64,000 nt of DNA, taken from contig CAWBYD010000003.1 in the NCBI GenBank assembly GCA_963792915.1, positions 930,001 through 994,000 of the forward strand. Reading direction: 5' to 3'. This DNA is from Solirubrobacter sp963792915 (GTDB lineage Bacteria > Actinomycetota > Thermoleophilia > Solirubrobacterales > Solirubrobacteraceae). Each line of letters starts with the position of its first letter. Within the stretch, counting starts at the first letter, position 1. Both the position numbers and the translations under genes were made by a program. Positions 26,454 to 34,693 of the stretch are shown in pieces. A model generated the notes under the pieces. It did not search any database, was not told where the DNA came from, and saw only the letters and a list, made by a program, of their open reading frames with translations.

Positions 26454-27184
26454 CCGCGGCGCGTCAGCCGGCGCAGCAACCGCAGGAGCGGGTCGTAGCG
26501 GCGATCGACGACCCGCTCCTTGAGCGGGATGATCGCGTTGTCGGTGATGTGGATGCCCTCAGGGCAGACCTCCGAGCAGCACTTGGTGATGTTGCACAGC
26601 CCGAGGCCGGCCTCGTCGACCATCAGGTCGGTGCGGTCCAGCGTGTCCAGCGGGTGCATCTCGAGGCTCGCGATCCGCACCAGGAAGCGCGGCCCCATGT
26701 AGCTCGAGTGCATCCGGTGGTCGCGCAGGATGTGGCACACGTCCTGGCACAGGAAGCACTCGATGCACTTGCGGAACTCGCTCATCCGGTCCACGTCCTC
26801 CTGCCCGACCAGCCACTCCGCGTCGGGGCTCGGCGTGAACGGGGGAATCCGCTTGTTGACCTCGTAGTTCCAGGAGACGTCGGTGACGAGGTCGCGGATG
26901 ATGTCGAACGCCTTCAGCGGCGCGACCGTGATCGGCTGCTCGCCCGGCAGGTGGTCCAGCCGCGTCTTGCACATCAGCCGCGGCCGCCCGTTGACCTCGG
27001 CGCTGCACGAGCCGCATTTGGCGGCCTTGCAGTTCCAGCGCACGGCCAGGTCGGGCGCCTGGCTGCGCTGGATCTCCAGCACCGCGTCGAGGACGACCAT
27101 GCCGGACTCGACCTCGATCTCGTAGTCGACGAGCTCGCCGCCGGAGGCATCGCCGCGCCACAGCCGCAGGGTGCGCCGGCTCAT
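26441..27184 (-). CDS. sdhB: Succinate dehydrogenase/fumarate reductase iron-sulfur subunit
   Basis: The product is 247 residues. A plant-ferredoxin domain holds the 2Fe-2S ligands in CKAAKCGSCSAEVNGR and LMCKT. A bacterial-ferredoxin domain has CIECFLCQDVC for 4Fe-4S and CNITKCCSEVCPEG for the 3Fe-4S cluster. It passes electrons from SdhA to the quinone-binding membrane anchor. The start overlaps the sdhA stop (ATGA). It is the last gene of sdhCAB. Confidence 0.93.
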   Translation of the reverse strand: MSRRTLRLWRGDASGGELVDYEIEVESGMVVLDAVLEIQRSQAPDLAVRWNCKAAKCGSCSAEVNGRPRLMCKTRLDHLPGEQPITVAPLKAFDIIRDLVTDVSWNYEVNKRIPPFTPSPDAEWLVGQEDVDRMSEFRKCIECFLCQDVCHILRDHRMHSSYMGPRFLVRIASLEMHPLDTLDRTDLMVDEAGLGLCNITKCCSEVCPEGIHITDNAIIPLKERVVDRRYDPLLRLLRRLTRRGQSA

Positions 27185-28905
27185 CGCTCGGCCTCCTTGC
27201 GCTGCTCGATCAGCGGCTCCAGGTCCGGGCGCTTGACGACCGCCCGCGGCTCGACCACGACGCCGTCGGCGGCCTGGCGCACGACCAGGTTGTGCTCGCT
27301 CCAGTAGTCGTCATAGGCCGGGAAGTCCAGCCGGCTGTGGGCGCCGCGGCTCTCGTGGCGCAGCAGCGCCGCGCGCGCGACCGCCTGCGAGACGACGAGC
27401 ATGTTGCGCACGTCGCGGCACAGGTGCCAGCCGGGGTTGAACGCGGTCGTGCTCGACGCCGAGCGCGCGTTGGCGGCGCGCTCCTGGAGCGCGTCGAGCT
27501 TGGCGACGGCGGCGGTCAGCCCCGCCTCGTCGCGGAAGATGCCGACGTCCGCCTGCATCGTCGCTTTCAGCTCGGCGTGCAGCCGGTACGGGTCCTCGCC
27601 GTCGGGACGCGTCAGGTAGCCGGTCATCTCGGCCGCCGCGCCGGCCGTCTGCGCGTCGTCGAGCTGCGGCGCCGGCGCGTCCGCCCCGTAGCGCGAGGCC
27701 GCCTCGCCGATGCGCTTGCCGAACACCAGCAGGTCCGACAGCGAGTTGCCGCCCAGCCGGTTGGCGCCGTTCATCCCGCCCGAGCACTCGCCGCCCGCGA
27801 ACAGGCCTCCGACCGTGCTCGCGCCGGTCTCGGCGTCGACGCGGATCCCGCCCATGAAGTAGTGGCAGGTGGGGCCGACCTCCATCGGCTCGCTCGTGAT
27901 GTCGACCCCGGCCAGCTCCATGAACTGGTCGTACATGCTCGGCAGCTTGCGCTTGACGGTGTCGCCGCCGAGGTGCGAGACGTCGAGGAACACGCCGCCG
28001 TGCGGCGTGCCGCGCTGCTCCTTGACTTCGGTGTAGATCGCGCGCGCCACGACGTCGCGCGTCGAGAGCTCGAGCCGCTTGGGGTCGTAGCGCTCCATGA
28101 AGCGCTCGCCGCTCGCGTTGCGCAGGATGCCGCCCTCGCCGCGGACGGCCTCGGTCACCAGCAGCCCGACGACGCCCGGCGGCCACACCATCCCGGTGGG
28201 GTGGAACTGGACGAACTCCATGTCGACGAGCTCCGCCCCGGCCTCGAACGCCAGCGCGTGCCCGTCGCCGGTGCACTCCCACGAGTTCGACGTGATCTGC
28301 CAGCACTTGCCGGCGCCGCCGGTGGCGAGCACGAGCGCGCGCGCCCCGAACACGACGAACTCCCCGGACGCGCGCCAGTAGCCGAACGCGCCGCACACGC
28401 GCTCGCCATCCTTGAGCAGCCGCGTGATCGTGCACTCCATGTACACGTCGATCCCGGCGTGCACCGCTTTGTCCTGGAGCGTGCGGATCAGCTCGAGCCC
28501 GGTGCGGTCGCCGATGTGCACGAGCCGCCGGTACGTGTGCCCGCCGAAGGCCCGCTGGGCGAGCTTGCGATCGGGCGTGCGGTCGAACACCCCGCCCCAG
28601 CGCTCGAGCTCGAGCACGCGGTCGGGCGCCTCGCGGGCGTGCAGCTCGGCCATGCGCGGGTTGTTGAGGTACTTGCCGCCGAACATCGTGTCCTGGAAGT
28701 GGACCTCCCAGTTGTCCTCCGGCGCGACGTTGCCGAGCGACGCCGCGACGCCGCCCTCGGCCATCACGGTATGCGCCTTGCCGAGCAGCGACTTGCAGAC
28801 CAGCGCCGTGCGCGCGCCGCTCTCGGCGGCGGCGATCGCCGCCCGCAGCCCGGCGCCGCCGGCGCCGATCACGAGCACGTCGTAGTCGTGGCGCTCGATC
28901 GCCAC
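27181..28905 (-). CDS. sdhA: Succinate dehydrogenase/fumarate reductase flavoprotein subunit
   Basis: The product is 574 residues from a GTG immediately after the sdhC stop. The N-terminus has the FAD Rossmann motif VIGAGGAGLRAAIAA. GKAHTVMAEGGVAAS supplies the His that binds FAD covalently. Active-site landmarks follow: FHPTG, EAVRGEGG, and GGLFAGGECSGGMNGANRLG. It oxidises succinate to fumarate in the TCA cycle and in the last steps of propionyl/methylmalonyl-CoA assimilation, which fits the mutase gene nearby. Confidence 0.95.
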   Translation of the reverse strand: MAIERHDYDVLVIGAGGAGLRAAIAAAESGARTALVCKSLLGKAHTVMAEGGVAASLGNVAPEDNWEVHFQDTMFGGKYLNNPRMAELHAREAPDRVLELERWGGVFDRTPDRKLAQRAFGGHTYRRLVHIGDRTGLELIRTLQDKAVHAGIDVYMECTITRLLKDGERVCGAFGYWRASGEFVVFGARALVLATGGAGKCWQITSNSWECTGDGHALAFEAGAELVDMEFVQFHPTGMVWPPGVVGLLVTEAVRGEGGILRNASGERFMERYDPKRLELSTRDVVARAIYTEVKEQRGTPHGGVFLDVSHLGGDTVKRKLPSMYDQFMELAGVDITSEPMEVGPTCHYFMGGIRVDAETGASTVGGLFAGGECSGGMNGANRLGGNSLSDLLVFGKRIGEAASRYGADAPAPQLDDAQTAGAAAEMTGYLTRPDGEDPYRLHAELKATMQADVGIFRDEAGLTAAVAKLDALQERAANARSASSTTAFNPGWHLCRDVRNMLVVSQAVARAALLRHESRGAHSRLDFPAYDDYWSEHNLVVRQAADGVVVEPRAVVKRPDLEPLIEQRKEAER

Positions 28906-29676
28906 TCAGATGATCCTCGGGTCGCTGAACACGCCGGCCGAGGCGAGCCGGATGTAGAGGTCGGCCAGCGCGACCCAGCCCAGGCTGATCCAGGCCAGCT
29001 CCATGTGGCGGCCGTTGAGGTGGGTCACGCGCCGCCAGAGCCGGTGCCGGGTGCGCCCGGCGGCCGAGCACGCGAAGCAGTCCAGCCGGCCGCCGACGAG
29101 GTGGCGGACCGAGTTGCAGCCGAACGTGAACAGCGAGAGCAGGACGACGTTGACGACCAGGACGAGCGTCCCGAGGCCGACGCCGAACTGCAGCGACCCA
29201 TCCGCGCTGCGGAAGAAGAACGACCGCACCGCGTCATAGGCCAGGAACCCCAGCACGACGGTCGCCAGCGCCAGGAAGTAGCGGTGCACGTTGAGCAGGA
29301 TGTACGGCAGCGACGCCTCGCCGCGGTAGCGCGCGCGGCGCGGGCCGGCCACGGCGCAGGCCGGGGGCGAGCGAAAGAACGCCCGGTAGTACGCCTTGCG
29401 GTAGTAGTAACAGCTCAGCCGGAAGCCGAGCGGCACCCACATCACGAAGAACGCGTAGGAGACCGGCAGGTCCAGGCCCCAGCTCTTGAGGTCGGGCGAG
29501 TAGAACGGCGAGAGGTAGTGCGCGCCGTCCTGCGTGTAGAGGTAGTTGTCGCCGAGCACCGCGACGACCACCGAGTAGATGCCGAAGGCGGTCAGGCCGG
29601 CGGCGGTCAGCACCGGCGACAGCCACCAGCGATCCCGCCGTGCCGTCGCCCCGAGCCGTGCCGTTTGCGTCGCCAC
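28906..29676 (-). CDS. sdhC: Succinate dehydrogenase membrane anchor (cytochrome b-like)
   Basis: The product is 256 residues from GTG 29676; a TTG at 29682 would add two residues. It has about five or six hydrophobic helices, with possible haem-ligand His in LLNVHRYFLAL and SVRHLVGG and a Cys cluster DCFACSAAG in the loop after the fourth helix. It is larger than the E. coli SdhC/SdhD pair and seems to serve as the only anchor, as no sdhD is present. It is directly followed by sdhA with no gap. Confidence 0.82.
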   Translation of the reverse strand: MATQTARLGATARRDRWWLSPVLTAAGLTAFGIYSVVVAVLGDNYLYTQDGAHYLSPFYSPDLKSWGLDLPVSYAFFVMWVPLGFRLSCYYYRKAYYRAFFRSPPACAVAGPRRARYRGEASLPYILLNVHRYFLALATVVLGFLAYDAVRSFFFRSADGSLQFGVGLGTLVLVVNVVLLSLFTFGCNSVRHLVGGRLDCFACSAAGRTRHRLWRRVTHLNGRHMELAWISLGWVALADLYIRLASAGVFSDPRII

Positions 29677-29705
29677 GACCAAGACGGTACTGCGCGCCCC
29701 GGCTG

Positions 29706-30626
29706 TTACGTCAGCTGCTCGAGCGCGCGCAGCAACTCGGGCGCGGACAGCGAGGCGTCCTGCTGCTCCAGCCAGCGGCGCGCGCTGCGGCGCCCGCCGA
29801 GCGCGCGCAGGCCGCGCTCACCGTGCTCGGCGATGAAGTCCGCGAGCGCGCCGAGGCGGCGCGCGCGTGTGCGCGCGGCCGGCAGGTCGAGCCCCGCGCG
29901 GTGCGCGTCGAGCGCGTCGGCGAGCCGGTCGATCCCGCGGCCGGGAGGGAGGGCCGTGACGGTCAGGATCGGCGTGCCCGGCGTGCCGAGGGCGCCGAGC
30001 GCGGCGCGCAGGTCGTGCTCGGCGCGCCGGGCCGGCGCGCCCAGATCGGCCTTGGTCACGACCAGCACGTCGGGCACCTCCATGATCCCGGCCTTCAGGA
30101 ACTGGAGCGCGTCGCCGGAGCCGGGCTGGACGACCACCGCGACGGTGTCCGCGGCCTCGGCCACGTCGGTCTCGGACTGGCCCACGCCGACGGTCTCGAT
30201 CACCACGACGTCGAACGCCGCGGCGAGCGCCTGCGCCGCCGCGCGCGTCGCGGGGGCGAGGCCGCCGAGCCGCTCGCCGGCCGCCATCGAGCGAATGAAG
30301 ATGTCGCGGTCGCGCGGGTCGTGCTCGATCCGCGCGCGGTCGCCGAGCAGCGCGCCGCCGGAGCGCTTGGACGAGGGGTCGACGGCGAGCACGGCGACGC
30401 TGCGCCCGCGCGCGCGCCACTCGCGCAGCAGCGCCGAGAGCAGCGTCGACTTGCCCGCGCCGGGCGGCCCGGTGACGCCGACGATGTGGGCCGCGCCGTC
30501 GCCGGCCGCCTGCACCAGCGCGGCGCCCGCGTCGCGCTGCGTGCGGTTCTCGAGCAGGTTGAGCGCCGCCGGCGCCGCCGCGCGGTCGCCGGCCGCGAGG
30601 CGCGCGCCGAGCTCGGCGCCCGTCAC
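29706..30626 (-). CDS. meaB: MeaB/ArgK-type GTPase chaperone of a B12-dependent mutase
   Basis: The product is 306 residues from a GTG overlapping the mutase stop (GTGA). A G3E-class P-loop GTPase is evident: GPPGAGKSTLL, VLAVDPSSKRSGGALLGDR, ETVGVGQSE (switch II) and TKAD. Such proteins gate adenosylcobalamin loading and protect methylmalonyl-CoA-type mutases from inactivation. Translational coupling to the mutase supports that role here. Confidence 0.92.
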   Translation of the reverse strand: MTGAELGARLAAGDRAAAPAALNLLENRTQRDAGAALVQAAGDGAAHIVGVTGPPGAGKSTLLSALLREWRARGRSVAVLAVDPSSKRSGGALLGDRARIEHDPRDRDIFIRSMAAGERLGGLAPATRAAAQALAAAFDVVVIETVGVGQSETDVAEAADTVAVVVQPGSGDALQFLKAGIMEVPDVLVVTKADLGAPARRAEHDLRAALGALGTPGTPILTVTALPPGRGIDRLADALDAHRAGLDLPAARTRARRLGALADFIAEHGERGLRALGGRRSARRWLEQQDASLSAPELLRALEQLT

Positions 30627-32578
30627 GCCGCGGCCGACACGCCGTTCCGGTCGGCCACCAGCGCGACGATGTCGCGCATGATGCGGTCCAGCTCGAAGTC
30701 CTTGGGCGTGTAGACCGCGGCCACGCCCGCCTCCTTGAGCGCGGGCACGTCGGCGTCGGGAATGATCCCGCCGACCACGACCGGGATCTCGGCGCCGTCG
30801 AGCGCGGCGATCACGTCGGGGATCAGCTCGCGATGCGAGCCTGACAGGATCGAGAGCCCGATCACGTGCACGCCCTCGTCGATCGCCGAGCGGGCGATCT
30901 GCACGGGCGTCAGCCGGATGCCCTCGTAGACGACGTCCATCCCGGCGTCGCGGGCACGCACCGCGATCTGCTCGGCGCCGTTGGAGTGCCCGTCCAGCCC
31001 CGGCTTGCCGACCAGGATCTTGACCGTGCGCCCGAGCGCCTCCGACACGCGCGCGACCTCGTCGCGCAACTGCTCGTCGGCGGCCGGCGACGCGGCCTCG
31101 CCGACGCCGGTCGGCGCGCGGTAGGAGCCGAAGACGTCGCGAAGCGCCTGCGCCCATTCGCCGGTCGTGACGCCGGCGCGCGCCGCGGCGAGCGTCGCGT
31201 CCATGATGTTCTCGTCGCTCGCGGCCACGCGGCGCAGCTCGTCCAGCTCCGCCGACACGTCGCCACGCTGCTCGCGCCAGCGCGCGACGGCCTCGCGGCC
31301 CGCGCGCTCGACGTCGGGGTCGACGACCATGATCCCGCCGTCCTCGGTGAGCGGCGACGGCTCGGTCTCCCGGTAGCGGTTGACGCCGACCAGCACCTGC
31401 TCGCCGGATTCGATGCGGGCGATCCGGGCCCGGTTGGACTCCACGAGCGCCGCCTTCATGTACGGCACCGCCTCGACGGCGCCGCCGCGCTCGGACACGC
31501 GCGCGATCTCGTCGCGCGCGCCCTCGAGCAGCTCGGCGACCAGCCCGTCCATGACCTTCGAGCCCTCGAAGATGTCCGGGTAGTCGAGCAGGTCGGTCTC
31601 GTAGGCGAGCACCTGCTGGATCCGCAGCGACCACTGCTGGTCCCACGGGCGCGGGAGCCCGAGCGCCTCGTTCCACGCCGGCAGCTGGACGGCCCGGGCG
31701 CGCGCGTTGCGGCCCAGCGTCACGGCCAGCGCCTCGAGCACGATCCGCTGGACGTTGTTCTCCGGCTGGGACTCGGTCAGACCGAGCGAGTTGACCTGGA
31801 CGCCGTAGCGGAAGCGCAGCGAGCGCTCGTCGGTCACGCCGTAGCGCTCGCGGCCGAGCTCCTCCCACAGCAGCGCCATCGCGCGCAGCTTCGCGTGCTC
31901 CTCGATGAAGCGCACGCCAGCGTTGACGAAGAAGCTGATGCGCCCGAAGACCGCGCTCATGCGGTCCGGCGCCACGCGCTCGCGGACGGCGTCCAGCACC
32001 GCGATCGCGGTCGAGATCGAGTACGCGATCTCCTGCACCGGCGTCGCCCCCGCCTCCTGCAGGTGGTAGCTGCAGACGTTGACGGGATTCCAGCGCGGCA
32101 CGTGCTCGACCGTGTAGGCGACCATGTCGGCGATCAGCCGCATCGACGGCCCGGGCGGGAACGCGTACGTCCCGCGCGAGAGGTACTCCTTGATGATGTC
32201 GTTCTGGGTCGTGCCCTGCAGGGCGTCCGGCGCGACGCCCTGCGCCTCGGCGGCGACGATGTAGAGCGCCAGCAGCCAGGCCGCCGTCGCGTTGATCGTC
32301 ATCGACGTGTTCATCTCCCCGAGCGGGATGCCGTCGAGCAGCGTCCGCATGTCCCCCCGGTGCGAGATCGGCACGCCGACCTTGCCCACCTCGCCGCGGG
32401 CGAGCTCGTGATCGGGGTCATATCCGGTCTGGGTCGGCAGGTCGAACGCGACCGAGAGCCCGGTCTGGCCCTTGGCCAGGTTGCCCCGGTAGAGCTCGTT
32501 CGACGCGGCCGCCGTGGAATGGCCGGCGTAGGTGCGCATCATCCACGGCCGGTCGCGCTCGGAGAGGCGATGCGTCAT
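30623..32578 (-). CDS. meaA: MeaA-type acyl-CoA mutase (ethylmalonyl-CoA mutase group)
   Basis: The product is 651 residues. The N-terminal TIM barrel carries TYAGHSTAAASNELYR, FDLPTQTGYDPDH, MNTSMTINATA and LQGTTQNDIIKEYLSRGTYA. That last motif fits MeaA/Ecm-type mutases; classical methylmalonyl-CoA mutases read LTGTIQNDILKEF. The C-terminal B12 domain has the DxHxxG motif as GLDGHSNG, followed by GLSILSGSH and VVVGGIIP. The expected reaction is (2R)-ethylmalonyl-CoA to (2S)-methylsuccinyl-CoA. Assignment over isobutyryl- or methylmalonyl-type mutases is by motif and by the ccr gene 4.5 kb away. meaB follows directly, and a palindromic operator lies upstream. Confidence 0.82.
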   Translation of the reverse strand: MTHRLSERDRPWMMRTYAGHSTAAASNELYRGNLAKGQTGLSVAFDLPTQTGYDPDHELARGEVGKVGVPISHRGDMRTLLDGIPLGEMNTSMTINATAAWLLALYIVAAEAQGVAPDALQGTTQNDIIKEYLSRGTYAFPPGPSMRLIADMVAYTVEHVPRWNPVNVCSYHLQEAGATPVQEIAYSISTAIAVLDAVRERVAPDRMSAVFGRISFFVNAGVRFIEEHAKLRAMALLWEELGRERYGVTDERSLRFRYGVQVNSLGLTESQPENNVQRIVLEALAVTLGRNARARAVQLPAWNEALGLPRPWDQQWSLRIQQVLAYETDLLDYPDIFEGSKVMDGLVAELLEGARDEIARVSERGGAVEAVPYMKAALVESNRARIARIESGEQVLVGVNRYRETEPSPLTEDGGIMVVDPDVERAGREAVARWREQRGDVSAELDELRRVAASDENIMDATLAAARAGVTTGEWAQALRDVFGSYRAPTGVGEAASPAADEQLRDEVARVSEALGRTVKILVGKPGLDGHSNGAEQIAVRARDAGMDVVYEGIRLTPVQIARSAIDEGVHVIGLSILSGSHRELIPDVIAALDGAEIPVVVGGIIPDADVPALKEAGVAAVYTPKDFELDRIMRDIVALVADRNGVSAAA

Positions 32579-32589
32579 GCCCTTAGGTT

Positions 32590-32607
32590 ATTGACTCACG
32601 AGTCAAT
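32590..32607. promoter_or_regulatory. 18-bp TetR-type palindrome upstream of the mutase gene
   Basis: ATTGACTC-AC-GAGTCAAT is a perfect inverted repeat (8+2+8) 12 bp upstream of the mutase ATG. It overlaps the stop codon of the upstream VOC gene. Its size and symmetry suit a TetR-family repressor of acyl-CoA metabolism. The regulator itself is not in the window. Confidence 0.55.
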
Positions 32608-33406
32608 CCTGCGCCGGCGGCTTGTACTGGCTGAGCACCAGCTCGCCGCCCTGCGGGTCGCGGATGACCGCCGCGCGGATGTACGGCGCCTCGTAGGGCT
32701 CGACCAGCACGGTGGCGCCCAGCTCGCGCGCGCGGGCGACCGAGGCATCACAGTCCGCGACCCCGATCGTCGTCGTCCAGTGGGCCTGGCCGTTGCCGGG
32801 GCTCAGCCACGCGACGGCGTCGGCGAAGCCGCCCGGCACGGCCTGCATGCGCTCGCGCAGCTCGGGGTCGTCCTTGGCGAGGAAGTCGCCGTAGCCAGGG
32901 CGGCGCCAGAAGCTCGCGGGCGCGAAGTCGACCGTGCTCAGTTCCCACCCGAAGACGTCGCCGTAGAACGCCGTCGCGGCGTCCGCGTCGGCGGTCTCGA
33001 GGTTGTTGAAGTTCCAGGCGCCGGGGGCGTTGACCAGCTGCGCGCCGGCGAAGGCGCCGGGCTCCCAGAGCAGGAACGTCGCGCCCGCGTTGTCGGCGAA
33101 CGCGGCCAGCCGGCCGGCGACCTCGATGTCCTCGGTGTCGCCCAGGCGCTTGCCGCCCGCGGCCTCGATCCGATCGGCCGCCGCCTCGATCTGCTCGACG
33201 CTGACGTACAGGTTCCAGGCCTTGCCGTCGCCGGGCGCGATCGCGCCGACGGCGTGCCCGTCGAGCGTCGCGATGGCGTAGGTCTCGTCGCTGAAGCTCC
33301 AGCCGAAGAGATCGCCGTAGAAGGCGCGGGCGGCCTCCGGGTCGGGCTGGCGCAGGTCGATCCAGCAGGGGACGCCGGGGAGGTACGCGTCTCGGGTGAG
33401 TGCCAT
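32603..33406 (-). CDS. Two-domain VOC (glyoxalase-like) protein
   Basis: The product is 267 residues made of two VOC modules, about 8-125 and 130-260. Each has a W..L...D...A..FY...FGW core (ARAFYGDLFGWSF and ATAFYGDVFGWEL). This is the layout of the CFP-30B/Rv0577-like VOC group. The metal ligands are not clearly conserved, so an enzymatic role is uncertain. It lies 24 bp upstream of the mutase gene on the same strand. Confidence 0.78.
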   Translation of the reverse strand: MALTRDAYLPGVPCWIDLRQPDPEAARAFYGDLFGWSFSDETYAIATLDGHAVGAIAPGDGKAWNLYVSVEQIEAAADRIEAAGGKRLGDTEDIEVAGRLAAFADNAGATFLLWEPGAFAGAQLVNAPGAWNFNNLETADADAATAFYGDVFGWELSTVDFAPASFWRRPGYGDFLAKDDPELRERMQAVPGGFADAVAWLSPGNGQAHWTTTIGVADCDASVARARELGATVLVEPYEAPYIRAAVIRDPQGGELVLSQYKPPAQD

Positions 33407-33426
33407 GGACGCCAGGCTAGACGCGG

Positions 33427-33449
33427 TTGCGGTCAGGTTCTGGCCGCAA
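33427..33449. promoter_or_regulatory. Imperfect inverted repeat TTGCGGTCAG-N3-CTGGCCGCAA
   Basis: A 10+10 inverted repeat with one mismatch lies in the 100-bp divergent gap between the VOC gene (minus) and the luciferase-domain gene (plus), 20 bp from the VOC start. It is operator-like or a leader hairpin; no regulator is assigned. Confidence 0.35.
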
Positions 33450-33506
33450 TGCGCTGAGAGACCTAGGACCAATTCCGCGTAGCCGTCGAGGGCCGGGAAC
33501 GCGACG

Positions 33507-33821
33507 ATGGGGGTCATGACAGCGAGCGAACGCATCACGGAGACGGTGACCGCGTGGCCGGGCGTCGAGGCCGGGTCCGGGCGCCGCGGCGAATGGGCCT
33601 TCCGCGTCGGCCGGCGCGAGATCGGCCATCTGCACGGCGACCACGCCGCGCACTTCTCGTTCCCGAAGGACGTCTGGGCCGAGCTGTTCACTGCGGGCCG
33701 GGTCGTGCACCATCCGGTCTTCCCCGGCCGCGAGGGCCCGGCGGCGCGGCGGATCGAGTCCGACGCCGACGTCGACGACGTGATCGCCCTCCTGCGTCTG
33801 AACTACGAGCGCTTGAGCTAG
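33507..33821 (+). CDS. Luciferase-domain (DUF5519-like) small protein
   Basis: The product is 104 residues; an ATG at 33516 is an alternative start. The core GHLHGDHAAHFSFPKDVWAE, the HHPVF turn and the DVDDVIALLRLNYERL ending match the small 'luciferase' domain family (PF17648-like). These proteins have no demonstrated light-emitting activity in bacteria. The TAG stop overlaps the GTG of the oxidoreductase gene by one base. Confidence 0.65.
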   Translation: MGVMTASERITETVTAWPGVEAGSGRRGEWAFRVGRREIGHLHGDHAAHFSFPKDVWAELFTAGRVVHHPVFPGREGPAARRIESDADVDDVIALLRLNYERLS

Positions 33822-34681
33822 TGCGCGCCGTCTGGCTGACGGCGTTCGGGCCGCCCGAGAACCTCGTCCCGGGTGACGCGCCGGAGCCGGCCGGCGAGAC
33901 GCTCGTCGACGTCGCCTTCGCGAACCTCACGTTCGTGGAGACGCAGTTCCGGGCCACCGGCTTCGGCCCGTTCGCGGGCGAGCTGCCGATGATCCCGGGC
34001 AACGGCGTCGGCGGCGTCACGCGCGACGGGCGGCGCGTCGTCGGCTCGACGGGCGGCGCCGGCGGGTACGCCGAGCGCGCCGTGGTCGCGGACCCGGTCG
34101 CGGTGCCGGACGGCCTGGCGCTCGACGCCGCGACCGCGCTGCTGGCCGACGGGCGCACGGCGACGTGGCTGATCGCGTGCGCGCAGCTGCGGCCCGGCGA
34201 GCGCGTGCTGGTCGAGGCCGCGGCCGGCGGCGTCGGGACGCTGCTCGTGCAGCTCGCGGTCGCCGCGGGCGCGACGGTGGTCGCCGCCGCGGGCGGGGAG
34301 CGCAAGCTCGCGCTCGCGCGCGAGCTGGGTGCGCACGAGACCGTCGACTACCGGTCGCCGTGGGATCCCGGGCCGCTGGACGTCGTCTTCGACGGCGTCG
34401 GCGGAGCGGTCGCGCACGTCGCGGCGTCGCACCTGCGCCCTGGCGGCCGCATGCTCAGCTTCGGGCTCGCGAGCGGCGCGTGGGGCGCGGGCCGGCGCCC
34501 CGAGCGTCCGACGCCGCGCCAGGCGCGCGAATTCACCGAGTCCGCGCTGCGCGAGGCCGCCGCCGGCCGGCTGCGCCCCGTGATCGGCCAGCGCTTCCCG
34601 CTCGCCCGCGCCGCCGCAGCGCACGCGGCGATCGAGGCGCGCGCCACGGTCGGAAAAACCCTTCTCGAAGTGTTGATCTGA
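33821..34681 (+). CDS. Zinc-free quinone oxidoreductase-like MDR dehydrogenase
   Basis: The product is 286 residues from a GTG coupled to the upstream stop. A truncated GroES-like domain (about 1-95) is followed by a Rossmann domain with LVEAAAGGVGTLLVQLA as the NADPH loop and PLDVVFDGVGGAVAHVA. No catalytic or structural zinc Cys are present, so it belongs to the QOR/zeta-crystallin type of medium-chain reductases. At 286 residues it is about 40 shorter than usual, with a compressed N-terminal domain. Substrate unknown. Confidence 0.8.
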   Translation: MRAVWLTAFGPPENLVPGDAPEPAGETLVDVAFANLTFVETQFRATGFGPFAGELPMIPGNGVGGVTRDGRRVVGSTGGAGGYAERAVVADPVAVPDGLALDAATALLADGRTATWLIACAQLRPGERVLVEAAAGGVGTLLVQLAVAAGATVVAAAGGERKLALARELGAHETVDYRSPWDPGPLDVVFDGVGGAVAHVAASHLRPGGRMLSFGLASGAWGAGRRPERPTPRQAREFTESALREAAAGRLRPVIGQRFPLARAAAAHAAIEARATVGKTLLEVLI

Positions 34682-34693
34682 TAGACAGCGCCC

